Positions 36,876 to 50,351 of a stretch of DNA of 64,000 nucleotides are shown here, one piece after another. Every line of letters begins with the position of its first letter. Positions within the stretch are counted from its first letter, which is position 1. The notes beneath the pieces are model-generated. The model saw only the letters and a program-made list of their open reading frames with translations. It ran no database searches and was not told where the DNA came from. This DNA is from Chondrus crispus. Its lineage: Eukaryota; Rhodophyta; Florideophyceae; Gigartinales; Gigartinaceae. The DNA lies in contig NW_005179044.1 in the NCBI RefSeq assembly GCF_000350225.1, positions 1-64,000 of the forward strand, read 5' to 3'. The position numbers and the translations under genes were made by a program.

Positions 36876-39733
36876 TCAAGACACCAACAAGTTTGGGATC
36901 ACTGCAGCGTTGGCCCCTGTGATCGATGCTCGGGTGTCTGGAAAGTGGGGCACAAGCGCACCCACCGTGCCGTCCGCTTCAATTTGATAGGGATACGTCA
37001 TCAAGTGGGATTTCATATCAGTGGAACGCGAGGCCACATAGTCTTCCCAATTCCTTCTTCCAATCCTCTGCAATTCCCTCATACATCCCAAAGAGGACGG
37101 GTCCTCCAATACATCCGGAAACTTCCGTTTCGCACTGCATAACACATGTTCTGCCCAAAGGCGTCTTCGAAAACGAGCTACTTCTCCGCTTGGCAAGCTA
37201 TCCTCAGGCTTAGCATCTGGATTCCACCTGTGGCTTGGCTGAAATGCACTGAATGCAATTTCTGAGTCTCGTACTCCACACATGCTCCTCTCGTTCAAGT
37301 TAGCTGACCCGGCGACGAGAACTTCGTCATCAGCGATAAAAAGTTTCGAATGAACGTAAATGGGATGTCTCCTGCTCATTCCTAAGGTTTCTTCATCCGT
37401 AGTTCGCGGGCCATTCCGACGAAATGATGACAATCTTCTTGACAAGCTTGAGCCCTGTCTACGTCGGCTCGTTTCTGACTTATTGTCATCACTCTTGCTT
37501 TCTGTTGTTTCCCGTCGACGCAGCGGTATTCTTTGAGGCTCTTTAAAGGATCCGTCTGTGCTGAAGCTTGGCGATCTGTCTGAAGATGAATCGTCTTTGA
37601 CGCCCAGAGTCTCTCTGTTCCCTAAACAGAAGAAGGCCAAAAAGTCTGAAGGATGAGCATCTTGCAGACCTGCCTGGGTTATGGCATCTGCAATCTTTCG
37701 CATCATCATTTCCACCGTTCGTCTCTGAAAGTACAAGATCTTTTGAATCACAGTATCTGCCGGTGCACCTTCTGGGAACATCGGTATAACGACATAGGCC
37801 CGGAAGTGATTCCCAGACATGATTCCGTGAATGATCTTCAAAGCAATTTCGTTGGGAATCAAGTTCGTAGCATCCTTATGACCGTCATGCAACCATTGAT
37901 TTGAGCTTCCGAGAAAATATTGTTGCTCAATGTAAATGACTGCAATAAACGGCACGGAGTGCAGATTTGATCAAACCAGATAGGTTAACGAATTTGTTAG
38001 AACAAAGAGTTATCATTGAAGAGGCCTCCACAAAGGTCACAAAAAAGCCGCAGTCGTCGGGACAGACAACGACTGAAATAAGAAGAGAATGACAACTTAC
38101 ATCTATTTGCTGCACGTGTATAGTGCACGTACGCATGGTGGATGGAGCGGTCAATGCTCCTACCCTTCTTGGTCTCCAGCCTTCTAGCAAACTCCTTGTC
38201 AAAAACGGCCGACCTTTCGTCAATGGATCGAAAGACCTGCACAGTCCACTTCTCCGTTTCATGCACAAAAGTGCCATCTCTCAAAGTCGGATCAGAATCG
38301 AGATCGAGGAGGAGGTTGGCGCCAAGGCCCTGTCTTCGCCATCGCTCCTCAAAACAGCGAACAAATTGTCGAACGACGGGTCCCGTAATCATGGCGGCAA
38401 CATCATGCCATGGCTGGCGCGGTCCCAAAGGAATACTGACGTCGAAACAGCCGTTGTGGAAATCGTTGGCGTGCTCATTCTCCAAAGTCGAGAACGGTGC
38501 ATGTTTGGGAGTGTCCCATCTCCCGTAAGTCAAGTCAAGTCCACCACAGAATGCGACGAGCTCCCTGTCGCCTGGCTTGCTGGGATTGTATGCGGAAATA
38601 TCCGTGATGACAAGCTTTTCATGAAACGTAAACAGGCAGGGTACAAGCGGTGCTCTGATGACCTTTGTAGAAATGCCGCTCAGGCGCGGCACGACAGCCG
38701 CCTTCACCTTGGAGTTTCTAAAAAACTTCTTTGTAATCTCGTCGCGGGTGTCCATGAGGCCTTTGATGCGAATAATGGCGTTGCTAGTGGAAAACACTTC
38801 GTCCCAGACCATGAGCAAGACAGTGACACCCGCCAAGGCCTTGTGCTTGAGCAGCTCGCCCAGGGTGAGCTGTGAATCATTGGAGCTTGTCGGGCTACCA
38901 TCTAGGTCACACGTAGGAGATGGCTTCTTCCGTAGTAGATGCAAGGTCGTATCGACAGACCATCCACAAATGTAGATGAGCTTTTGCGCGTGGAGCAATG
39001 CGTGATAAATCTGCTCGAAGTAGTTTGTGACGCGTCTGCGTCGCGGCGGCGACAGGATTCTCGATAACGAATGTGGGCTACCGAGGGGCGGCACCTCAAA
39101 TAAATCGTCGCTGCTGCCCGGGATTGGAAGCACAGCATCATGCGGGCAGTGAGCATCCTGAAAAAGCTGGACGTGGCAGTTTTCCGCAGCGGAGAAATAG
39201 GTACCGGGGACCGAAGGCTGGCCGAAGAGCTTCATGGAATCGACGGGCGAGTACTTGATGGACAGCCTAATCCTGCCACGATTCTTCGAACTCTTGCTAT
39301 CCTGGTTGATGCCATGCAAGCCGGCGAGTGAAAACCAACCATCGACGACACCCCAGATTACATGCTCCGCCTTGACGCGAACAAATCCGAGACCCTTTCG
39401 TGGATACCATGCTGCCTGGGCCGGGTCATGCCCCGCGGCAGATTTGACATGGACGATGAGATACGAGACATTGGTGGCGACGTCGACGCTCTGGCGATGG
39501 TTCCAGGCGGGATGGTCCGTGGCGGGGACTGCATGTGTCTTGAGAATGCGCTTGGACGGCTTGGGCAGATGCTCCAGCGATACGGTGACGTAGGGGTTGA
39601 GGGTGCTATTGCATATGACGGCGCGCGCAAGCTTTTCGCGTGTCGAGCGCTCCTCGGGAAGCCAGAGGTCCTTGGCCTCGAGAATGCTGAGCTCGAGGCG
39701 GCCGTGCAGCAACACGCCATGGATGAGGACCAT
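36876..39733 (-). CDS. phospholipase D with C2 domain, two exons
   Basis: Hydrolyses phosphatidylcholine and similar lipids to phosphatidic acid. Exon 1 is 39733-38101 and exon 2 is 37939-36876, giving 898 residues. An N-terminal C2 domain (about 1-160, starting [18 protein letters not shown]) should bind Ca2+ and membranes, as in plant PLDs. The first HxKxxxxD motif is FHEKLVITD, the second [25 protein letters not shown]. The splice join restores [14 protein letters not shown], the conserved plant-type IYIENQYF motif, which neither exon alone encodes. A Ser/Arg-rich insertion lies between YIEQQYF and the second HKD. Start ATG at 39733. Strong family match. Confidence 0.92.
37940..38100 (-). 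other. spliceosomal intron, 161 bp, phase 1
   Basis: Donor GTAAGT at 38100-38095 after exon base 38101; acceptor TTGCAG ending at 37940. Reading into the intron gives 40 non-homologous residues and a stop. Joining the exons gives [13 protein letters not shown]. It is the only intron I can support in the window. Confidence 0.9.
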
Positions 39734-40827
39734 GGTGCAGCGCTAGCGGGGGAGCATGGTAGGGGCCGGGATGGGGATGATAGGAGGGGGCGGGGGGGGC
39801 GGGGGGGGGATGAAGGTTGGGGAAGGGGGGTGTGCTCATTTTTTGATTTTTGAAAATGGGCGAAGGTGTCGAGAGCGAATCTAGCGGAAGGAAATTTTGG
39901 GAATTTATGATTCTGGGGAGCGAATGGATTCACGATTGGTCGAGGCGACCGACCAGGTGTTCCGACAGCGTCACCGACGCCCGCAGCGTTGACGCGTCCC
40001 GACGGCGCAACGCGACGCGAATCTTCGCCTGAGCAATGCGTTGAGATGTATGGGCGTGATCCTTGTGATAAAACAATGCACAGCACGAAAGTGCAATCAA
40101 ACCGATCATACCGGTCGGCTACTGCATTTTATCAGCAACCATTGCCGAGAGTGTTTGAGTATTGCTCACACAGAAACATGGTACTTAAAGAGTAGCTGAG
40201 TACCCAACGGTCGGACACCGGGGAAAATACGAGACAACCAAAATAAATCAACAAGCTCCATTTTTCGCAATCCTAAGTAGAAATATCTGCTACCCTTGGG
40301 TACCCTTGGGTAGATCAAACTCGGAAAGCATAGCCGCGTGGCCTCGCGTCGCCGAAGCGCAGGCGCCCGCGAGGAGCAGGGCAAAGGCACAACCAACCCG
40401 TTTGCAGCTTGCAATTGGCAGCCCGCTCCGCGCTCTGCCATCGCGCCGCGCGCCCTGCGCGAGTGTCGTGAGATACGGCGCTATCTATTTGCGGCGCTTG
40501 GACGGCGAATGGGGGCTGGTGCGTTGCGTGTTTGTGGGAAAAAAACACGTAAGTCGCCAGCCCCGTCCGCCTCCAGTGCCCAGCGCGTGCCGAATCGTGG
40601 AATGTTCGCGGCCTCGCAGCGCGCGGTCACGCGTGCGGCGCGAACAAGCCCCGGCGCGTGCCCGAAACAAGGCTTTGTCTACGAGGACATGCGTACGCGC
40701 ACCCCTGTGGACAGATATTTTTCCTCCCGTCACGTGCGCTGCGCGCACGCCCCAACCCGCACCGCCGGATTCGATTCGCGGCATATCTCTCCGTCGCCGC
40801 GCTGGAGCCACGGTTCCTTCAACAACC
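39734..40827. other. intergenic with GC-rich island
   Basis: PLD upstream region, then a GC-rich island from about 40330 to 40820 with open but unrecognised frames on both strands. The repeat TACCCTTGGGTACCCTTGGG occurs at about 40292. No gene is supported. Confidence 0.45.
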
Positions 40828-41807
40828 TACAAGTTGGTACCCCCCAAAGTTGAACACTGTACTCTGTTGTTGAACAAAACTAAAAGTGAATTTTATATCC
40901 AAGATTTAACATAATGCCAAAAACGATCAGATTTATGGCAATCCTGAAATGTTTAACTCGGCGTAGCTTCGCGCGAAATGCAAACAGGACCCTTTTGTCG
41001 CCATATTCGGATTTGGCGATGCTATAAAAACCTACATGACGCCGCGCATTGCAAATAAATGCAAACTCGAGCCACCAGCTCATCTCCAAAACCACACACT
41101 GGCAGGAATGGGAAGGTCGCGAACAGTATCAAAGGCAGACCGACGCTTTGAAAAGGCCGTCGCTGCGGTCGACAGGCACGGCGCCAGTCGCAGGAAAGCT
41201 GCTACAATAGCTAAGAAAGGCGAGGGAGCGAGATGGTTTTGATACTGCGAAGCGGGCGGAAAGGAGTCGGAAGGAGGCAGAAAAAGCCGAAAAGGACGCA
41301 ATAGCATACGAACGCACAAACATTGCTCGATTAGAATTCGAGAAGCGTTCGCTGCATGCCCGAGCCCTTGTGTACGGCGTCCCGAACGTTTCTGTTTGTC
41401 GCATGCCATTGAGACGGCAGTCGGCGCGGAGACTCATTGCTGCGAAACGGGAATTTGCTGCACGGAACGCAGCACAAGACAGTTAACGAAATGGAGTTGA
41501 CGGATCAGCGCGTGCAGTGTCAGGAAAGACATTCTTGAGTAAAAAATTTTGCATTTTGTTTGCACTGGCCAACCATTTGGCTGTTCAATTCTCAGGTGCA
41601 ATTTTGCATAAATGGGGGTTTCAAACAGGTATATCTTTTCAAATATGACAGCCATGTTGAATCTTCTGCACGCCTATTGGCTCAAGTAGTGTGTACTGGG
41701 TAGGATTGTGGTTGAAATGAGACTACAATGGAGACCAGAAGTAAAGCAGAAGATGTTTTCTCATTTATTTTTTTATTCCGTTCAACTTTGGGGGGTACCA
41801 ACTTGTA
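40828..41807. mobile_element. TA-flanked inverted-repeat DNA transposon, degenerate
   Basis: Perfect 28-bp inverted repeats (TA included) at 40828-40855 and 41780-41807. The outer sequence is TA-CAAGTTGGTACCCCCC. Without the TA duplications the element is 40830-41805, 976 bp. It splits a GC-rich island, which resumes at about 41810. Inside, two plus-strand frames (41036-41242 and about 41229-41486) appear to be one ORF broken by a frameshift. It encodes a charged helical protein with a helix-turn-helix-like LVYGVPNVSVCRMPLR near its end. Likely a pogo/mariner-type remnant. Confidence 0.8.
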
Positions 41808-44800
41808 CCAGTCGCGGAGTCCCTCTGCTCGGAGGCTTTTCCGCGCTTGCGCCTGCCTCCCCCTGCTCCCATTCCATGGAAGGAAGCTGTAACTTGTGCA
41901 CCGATACTCGTGTCACCGGACTGGAACAAGCCGTTTAGAGGTCATGTTGATGTTTCGCAGTTGTACGTCATTGCCATTCCCTTCGTTCGGACGTGTATGC
42001 ATGCTTGCACACTTGCATGCCATGCGGACGTGCAGCATGCGAAACAAGAGCACTGAAGAGGTGACTCCTAGACGAAACCACCCCACCATGCCCAGTACCC
42101 AAGGGTACAGTACATACCCTGCTTCCGCGTCAAGCGCAACGTACACTCCCCAAAGGCATACAGGTACTCCACCGGAGGGCACTACTTCTGCGTTACATAC
42201 CAATTCATCCACCCAACTCCCTTTCACATCCTACTTTTACACATCTTTTTGCTTCCACTCTCTGCAGCACACTCCTTTTTCTTTGTCGACCCCGCACGTA
42301 GCATGCAGTCCCCATCTTCACTCATTTGTGCCCTCCAGCCACGACAGGAGCCTGCCTTTTTGGCCTGTGCTTGCGTCCCTTGCTTGCGTCCCTTTTGCTC
42401 TTATCGTTGAGGAAAACCACTCTGCTACTGTCCGTTGCTCGCAACAAAGATTACTACTTCAGTTCCGCTTGTGACAAATCTTCCAATTGGCACGCCAGAG
42501 TGAGCCTCTGCAGCTGTAACTTGTAGGGAGACTGGTGGCGCTAGTCTGCTTGAACCCTTCTCTGATCACAAGTGCCCCGAGCAGACAGCAGTACAGTCAT
42601 TAGTGAGAGAGACCCTTTCATGTATGCAGTCCGTCATGTGTTTCGCAGTGCTTGTGACAATCGCCAGAGCGATTCTCATCTCGTTCAAAGTCATCTCCAC
42701 GAGCCTGTGCAGACTGTCGAAACATGCGTTTCACAGTCCGTTTGGTACGAACCAAGTTCGGACAGGACAGGAGCTCTGCATGAGCAGCTGCTTGCTAGCT
42801 TCCCAGTCTTCAAGGTCAAAACGCGAAGACCGTAGCCTTGCCGGATTACAGACGTATTGTGCGAACGATACAACAGATACACTGTCTAGTTGCCATTTTC
42901 GGGATTCAAATGCTTGTTACCCTTCCTCTGAGGCCTAATCCTTCAACAGTGGGCTTTGGAGGAGGATCCATGCATATGGAAAGTCATATATATGAACTTG
43001 TCTTGAGACAGGGAGTCCTGTCTTGCTCAAACATTCGAAACATTCTGATCCCCTCATGGAATTCACAAAACGGTATGTCCTCCTCCATTTGCAGCGAGTC
43101 TTCTCTTGGGATATGTCCGTCAAGAGAGTAGAAATTGGGTTTACAGGATGTTGGCAGAAACACTATGACAAGGAAGGCTTTGAAAGCACTGACACAGCAG
43201 GATATGCACATCAATTTCTACCGTATGCCTATGTCGATAGTGACAAAAATCACGGTTCGCTACAAAGAACGTGGTATACAACCAGGAAGGAGTCTAGAGC
43301 TGGAAGCAGAGCTGGGTAGTTTTGTTTCTCATATCGAGGACCAGTTTCCAAGCGAGATCTTCCTACAGGCAATGTCAGTTAAAGCAGGCCATGAAATATG
43401 CATATAGTCTCTTTAGTCAATAGCCTAGACGTCAGTTGTGATATTCCTGTAACCGACAGTACAACTTACCTGTTATATCCATCTTTGAATGTCTTACAAC
43501 TTCAAACGTGAAGCCATTTTACAGAAGGACTTCTGAGCAAGCGTAGACCATTTTCGACGGCTAGACTCTGCATTTCTATACTAATCCCGCAACCATGATT
43601 TCGCTGTTTTGTCGAGGAGAAAAGCAACATTTCTGTAGTAAAGGGCTGGAAGAATGTGGGCAGAGACGACGGGCAAAAGAGGGCGGTCACGAATACAACA
43701 GCCCATTTCTTTTGTGAAGGAGAGAAAAGTAAGCTAATCGTCACGATCTCAGGTCGCTTTATTTAAATCGCGACGTCTGTCTCTGTCTGATTTGAATACA
43801 CCGCATATGATTGCTCTTGTGGGTAGAGTGATGAGGCTTCGACCTTTGCCAACAAGGACTGAGGCTGTTCTTTGTTTGCGACTTGTCAGTCCATCAAAAA
43901 GGTCCACGCCCAAACGCCCAATGCCAATTTCTGATTGTGTTTGTTTGTTTGTCTATCGTGATAGCATCCTCTTTCGTTTCGATATTACCGCCATTCACAT
44001 GAACATTTTGACAGAGTATGACTACCAGTCTGTAAAGTGAGACTATAAACTAGCTCCCCTTCAGTGAAGCAGACAGATCGCAAGAGGTGCAGGTTCTTGT
44101 CCTTTAAACCTTTGCACTGGCTCGGAATGTCTGCCAATCCGTTAGTGATCTGTCTACATCGTGGAAACGGCCATCAGTTTGTAATGATGAATGCTAGATA
44201 GACAAGTTTTGTGGATAACGAGTCCCGTTAAGCGTGTGCCAAAAAGGACGCGAAATGATTAAAGAACAAATCAGGCTTTCAATGAGAATGTCATACCTCT
44301 CTGAGGGCCGTAAGAAGCGGCAATGCGGTTCTTGCGAACAGAAGCAGTAGAGCAAACGTTGGTGACCCCCTGATATTCCATTTGATTCCTAGGCATTCTA
44401 TTCTTCTAGTACATCTCCTCTTGCGACCCTTGTGGCAACCGGCGGGTTCGAAGTTCCTCGCGAGCGAGCGTGGACGACGTCGACGGGCGAGGGAGGCGCG
44501 CGCGCAGGGAGGAAGCGAGGACGAGGGTCTCTCTGAAGGGCGGCTCCGTTGGCGATGCTCCCCGAACCGATGATCCCCGCCTCTGGGGATCTGTCGGGGG
44601 CTGCCTTTATTATCGCAAGGCTAACTGTCGCGCGCGGTAGTGGCATTTCGCTTCGCTCTTGAAACGAAAGGCTGGCAGGGGCCGCTCTCCGTCTCACAGC
44701 ACTGGGCCCTTGGCCGGGCCACCGATGTGCCTGACACGACGGAGCCCTCCCCCGCACTACACCTCGGGCCTTCACGCATCCGGTCGCCTCGAGTAGACCA

Positions 44801-47006
44801 GAGCGCCCTTGCCCGCGAGGCACGTCGACCGGATGCGATCGACGAAGGGCCGCAGCGCGACGCAGGTCGGTACACCCTCCATTCAATTGGAAATGTTTCG
44901 ATTAGCAATTGGGGAAGAAATAAAGACAATGCTCTGACAAACTTCGGGATCACCGACCCAATGGAGACGGAATTACGTTTCTATCGAGGATATCCTGTCA
45001 GTTGAGCCGTTGAACATGAAAGCGTCAGCAATAGAGGATTCTTAAAGTGAAGACTGAAGCAAGTCGTTCTGGTCCCCCAGGTTTGGATGTCTGATGTGCA
45101 AGAGCAGGGCTCGCTTCTCGTTTCACAACTAATATCAAGTTGCATACAAGATGCTAGTCTCCAGACTGCTTGTGATATTGAGTCCACTTCTGCTTAGATA
45201 CTCTTGCATTTCTGCTGCTTCCACTGTACTTATGGTTTTGTTTATCAGGAAGTCAATTGCGACGCAGGAGGCGCCAGAGAAAGGGCTTCTCTCAAGAGAT
45301 GGAATTGCAGCTTGAACATGGGCACAAACGCTTCTCAATGTGATAAAAGGACTAGAACTGCGAATAGCTTCCAAAGAAAGCAATTTTGCTCTTCATATGC
45401 AAGAAAGTCCCTCTTTTTCACGTGGAATTGTCTTGTTCATAGTCTAGAAGCATTCCGCAACAGATTTGCCCCTTGCCTCAAATTCCCTGTTTCACTTCAG
45501 AAAGATACATTTCCCGATATTCTTCTTTTGGAACAAGCCATGTGCTCGTACTTACTCTGAATCACCTCAATTCTATAACAGCTTTTGGAATGGACAGTGG
45601 CACAGCATCAACATACTTCTAATAATACGGCAGCTTTATATACCAGAAGACTTTGACCAAGTTGTAACAGGTCATGGCCGAACAACGTTACGACATGATA
45701 ATTTGATACGACGCTGCACATAGTGCGATTGGGATACGCTCGTTTTGAGGGCAGTACGTTCAGGGAGGTTTGACCACTGGAACTCTGAAGCGCCTTTCTG
45801 TTTGTCTCCCGGTCTGCAGAAGCAACTAACTACCGCCTCCCTTTGCATTGTCACAGCCGTCAATAGCGTGCCAAGGCGCTAAGTACAAAGCATATGCACC
45901 TTTCCTCGTCCCACTACCTTGGTCCACATACCTAGCTGTGTCAATGAAGACAAGAAGCAAGGGCAAAATCCCGTTTATCCAGTAACACTTGGATTCCTCC
46001 GGGTGGTGGCCGGGTATTTTAGAAGGTCATTCCCCTCCCCCTCCCGCCCGGGCCGTCCCGCGCGATATATCTGAAATGTAAAAGACATAGAGGGGACGCG
46101 AACATATGAGGAGAGGGAACGGGTACAGTGGAAATCATCCATCTTTATATCTATTTTTACATACAGAGCGTTTATTAAATCTATGAAGTGCGTTCGGGAC
46201 CTTTACCGTGGATCCTCCTGAGAAAACAAACAAACAGGACAAAGCAAAATCTACGATGATGGTAGTCGTGTATTTAAGACTGATGAACGTCATAGAACTA
46301 TGAGAGGCCCAATTCATGGCGTTGGACATGTTCTCTCATATGTCGCTCTTACATTGCAACCACAGAAATCTGATTAATTCGCAGTGTGCTAGTAGGAAGA
46401 CTGAGAGCCTCTTTGTCAGGCCTACTAAATGCATTCTTGAGGTCATTTCTATCCTATGATTTGTCAAATAACATAAAAATAATCCTCTTGGGAATCATGG
46501 ATAGGAGGAATGACAACAAACCAAATCCACGATGCAGAGATAACCCAAAGGCAAACTAATCCAGGTATCTGGAAACATACCGGTGTTTGCTCTATCTCTG
46601 CCCTCACTTCTTGAAGTTCAAATTGAGATTTCTTTCAAAGTCTCAAAAACAGAAGCTGCATTTCAGGAATTTATGGTTGCTCTTACATGGTGACAAGTCA
46701 ACAATAATCTTAGGACTGGTCGAGTACTCAGACAAAAGACTATCCCTTGCAACGATTGGATGACATTTTGAGATCATGCATTTCGTCAAGGAGTATATTC
46801 CATTTCTGGTATCACAACGTTGTTACAGACCGTTGCCCTTAGGAGACATGCATGTCACAAATAAGAAACCTTATCTCGGCATGCCCACCATCGAAAAATA
46901 CGACACCCGTCTTTCTTCCCAGATATGTTTTCCGAATTCCTGGTTCCCACTACATTGGATGTAGGACTTCAAGAATATTCCGCGAATGTCATGTGTGTAC
47001 TATACA

Positions 47007-47052
47007 GAAAGTCAGATTTATTTCTGGTAGAAAGTCAGATTTATTTCTGGTA
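47007..47052. repeat. 23-bp tandem duplication
   Basis: Two adjacent identical copies of a unit beginning GAAAGTCAGATTTATTTCTG. Confidence 0.85.
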
Positions 47053-48593
47053 GAAAATAAAACATTTATGGTCAGAAAGGATTGCTATTTGCACAGAACA
47101 ACTTCATGCTGCCGTGAGGCCCGTTCACTGCTCCAACAATAGTGGGAAGTTGACGGGATAGAACTTCACCATTCCTGCCGAATGAACTGGGCTCAACGCA
47201 ATACATGACCATGCTATTTTTTTCATTATCATGTGCATTTCTGTGAAATAGCATGGTCAGGGATATGAAATCATAGTGCCATAGGTTCACTAATTCGAGC
47301 TAAAAGAGGGCGAGCAGGAACGTAAGTGTGTGTGTACGACATTACTCCCGCTGCACTTTTCCCAGATCTCATGTTACCGTCAGAAACTTTCAGAAGTAAG
47401 AAGACCCGCAAGGGGATTGCCAACTGCGTAAATACAACTGCAAAACAGCCTTCACGTACCGTTCTTATGCAAGGTTTTCTCAGAGGAGGTTTCCGCTCTC
47501 TCTTTCCCTTTCAGATTTTCACATCTGCGCTGACAGTACGCTTTTCTCTCAGTCCCTGTGAAAAAGAAAGTTGCTACGCCCAGTGGATTCACTTTGTTTC
47601 CTCGATGCGCTGTTCCGTTATTGCTGGGGCAGGGATCGGTACAAAAAATCCGTAACGCGCATGCATTTTGTAAGAAAAGTGAAAGGTTTGTGGAGCAGTA
47701 GACTGCCCAGCGAATTGGTGCAGATGAGACAGGAATAGAGAAAGAAGACTCGAAGGGTTGTAGGCTTTGATTTTTTTGTCTTACGTCAGTTAAGCTGGCA
47801 AGATCTCACATGCTGCTGGCTTTGACAAAAGAATTAAGTGGAATTCGTAAGGAGTTGCAATTGAATGACTGAACTTCGGCCATGTACATCTGGATTTCCA
47901 AATATTGTACACAAAACCAGGAAATTGACGGAAAGGGGTTGCAGAAGATTGCACCGTCAAGAATTAGAGTATCGGAGAGATGTATCGTACCCTCACGGCT
48001 ATGAATTAGACAACTGCCGAGACCCAGTTCTCGCTTTGTCGACTTGCGATATCATAATATTAGATACATACTAGAAATTACTAGTCTAGACATGGGTAAG
48101 AATATGAATTACTGTACATCAACTCAAACAATTTCAGCAAGAAATGGGCTTATTCCTGAAAAAATGTTGGTGTCAACATATTTCAACATCATCGCCTTCG
48201 AACGTTTTTGCTTTGTCAGAGTGTCATGTTGGAAAACTTCCACGGAGAAGTACAATACTGTACAGCATAGATGCCACCCAAGGTGGCAAAAGCAATGACG
48301 ACACGAATACAGTCAGAATGATTAAATCGAAAAATCGAATGGCGAAGAACACTGTTTGTAAGCGTTGTTCTGCCTTATGTCTGCAGTTTCGACGCCTCTC
48401 GCAGATTCTACTGCACCTCTGCAAGGTAAGCTCGCCAACCCCAGATGAGGCGCCAGCTCACCCATTTGACAGTACTGAGTCTGCTATTATCGGCCTCATG
48501 ACGTGCAGTAATGTGTTTAGAGAACCACCTTTGCAGTATGTCGCGCACGCGCATATATACTGTACGGCGTATTTGATATGATAACACCGCACA

Positions 48594-48685
48594 AAAAGGT
48601 GCATGCACCTTTTTGGATATTGATATCCCGCGTGCTTACAGAACATGGGCTGTAAGCTTACCGTCCCCGCAGACGGCAAGCTTAC
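48594..48685. repeat. cluster of three palindromes
   Basis: A perfect 22-bp palindrome with centre GGTGCATGCACC at 48594-48615, a short hairpin GGATAT-TG-ATATCC at 48616-48629, and a 14-bp stem (13 of 14 paired, 6-nt loop) at 48652-48685 starting GTAAGCTTACCGTC. Confidence 0.8.
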
Positions 48686-50343
48686 ATGGACCTATATGTA
48701 CTACGCCCACGTCCGCGCTCCCCACGCCAAGAGGTAGAACAATAAACAACTCGAGCAAGCAACTCTACGCTACTCTAGTCTGCGAAGGCACAAGCCGGAG
48801 CCCGTTCTCACCCCTGAAGGCGCAACGCCGGATCACTCACCCCCCCCCCCTCTACTTCCCTTCTCATACTATCCTTTCTCTCCTTTTCCCCGCGCGCCAA
48901 TCCCGCTCCCTGATCGTACAGAGAGCAGTGCACGCGAAGCACAAGGCCCCCTTTCGACGACACAGTACGTATTTTGTAAATATGAGTTTTATAACTTCGA
49001 ATTCAGGATGTGCACGAGTATGCAGACAGAGAGAGAAAGCGCTGGAACATGGATTGGCTTGTACCCTTCCGGCACAGAATAAGTTCATGGAAACACTTGT
49101 TCCAAAGTGACGACAACCATCATGCACTACAAAACTTTGTAATCGGGTTGCCCTTTGCGCCGAACTCGATGTCTTGTATGCATCGAGCGGAATGAGTGGT
49201 CCTCTAGGGACTGTCCGCAGGGATACTTCGCGCAAGACAATAGGCTAATTCACAACGACATTTTGGTGGAGAGGGGGAGCCGCACTGCCACTATCTACCG
49301 CTTCTTTCATGCTAAAAGGTATTATGCAAAAAAATGGTTGAGGTACATGTCAATGGTTGAAGAAGGCTTTGAGATGTCGGTGACACATGTCACTGTCAGG
49401 TGGATTTACTGTATACTGTACACAATGCATTGATGCCTCCTCCGGGAGGAGGCAAGTAGCTCCTAATGAAGGAAGATAGCAGCTCCTCCTCCAGATCCCC
49501 ATCCTACTCCCTGAGCCTGTATACTGGTTCAAGCAGCACATCATATTCATGAAAAGCAAGTAAAGTTTACTGTGTCGTTTTTCTCTCAGTATACGCGATA
49601 CCTCAAAGGCATAGAAATTTGCGGATGCGAGGTTTTCAGACGGACGACTTCTGCCATGTTGCAGATTGTGCCTTGCGCCTGTCTAAAAGTTGGGTATTTC
49701 CGTCCGAAGACATGAGGAGAGTCGAAATCTGGCGCTCGTCAGCTTGCTAAGAAGGGGCTCTCGCCACCGGATCACGCACCCAGGGGAAGTTTCATGGATC
49801 GAGAGGGCTGTGTATGCATCCCAAAGGTTGATATACCGACACACAAGAGAGTCGCGCATCTACTATCTTTAGGAAGCCGAGCAGGGAACTTCCGGCCGGC
49901 TGTGCACACCGCGACATAACTACCGCCCCTTATGGCGATCGGTTTTGGCAGGTGTCAGGCTTACTCATGTCTTTCACAGTGCATGGCATGAGAATTGAAA
50001 TCTAAATAGATAGCTCACATTTTTGTGTAACCACCGCTGACAAGGTGCCTTCTAGAGTGTCGCCGCGAATGCACACAAATCCAGCTTCCGCAACCTTGAT
50101 ACTGCAACCCTTCCACCCACCTCATGGCCCACTGTACGTACGACAGTCACTTTAGATAGCGTAAGAATTTCTAGACGTTTGAATCTGCCCCGCGCCTTGC
50201 ATTCGCGCTCTCCGCTTTGATGGCTGAACTAGCCAAACTGCACAAATCCCTCCGGCGGCCTTCCAATTCTATACCCACAGAAATCAGTACCCAAACGCCC
50301 TCCGCATACCCGTTCTCCTCTCAAATCTGCTGATCCCAAACTC

Positions 50344-50351
50344 TATTTAAA
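50344..50351 (+). promoter_or_regulatory. TATA-like box of the DUF2135-like gene
   Basis: TATTTAAA about 90 bp upstream of the ATG at 50442, followed by a CT-rich initiator-like stretch. Confidence 0.55.

Noticed and set aside
36876-37955. Separate second phospholipase gene
   Set aside because: Good splice sites join it to the upstream frame and restore the conserved YIEQQYF motif, so it is exon 2.
40306-40914. 202-codon plus-strand frame
   Set aside because: Compositional frame in a GC-rich island; it crosses the left end of a transposon and has no ATG-supported homology.
43135-43407. Transposase HTH fragment
   Set aside because: Only a short, weak resemblance (RYKERGIQPGRSLELEAEL); too little to annotate as a separate element.
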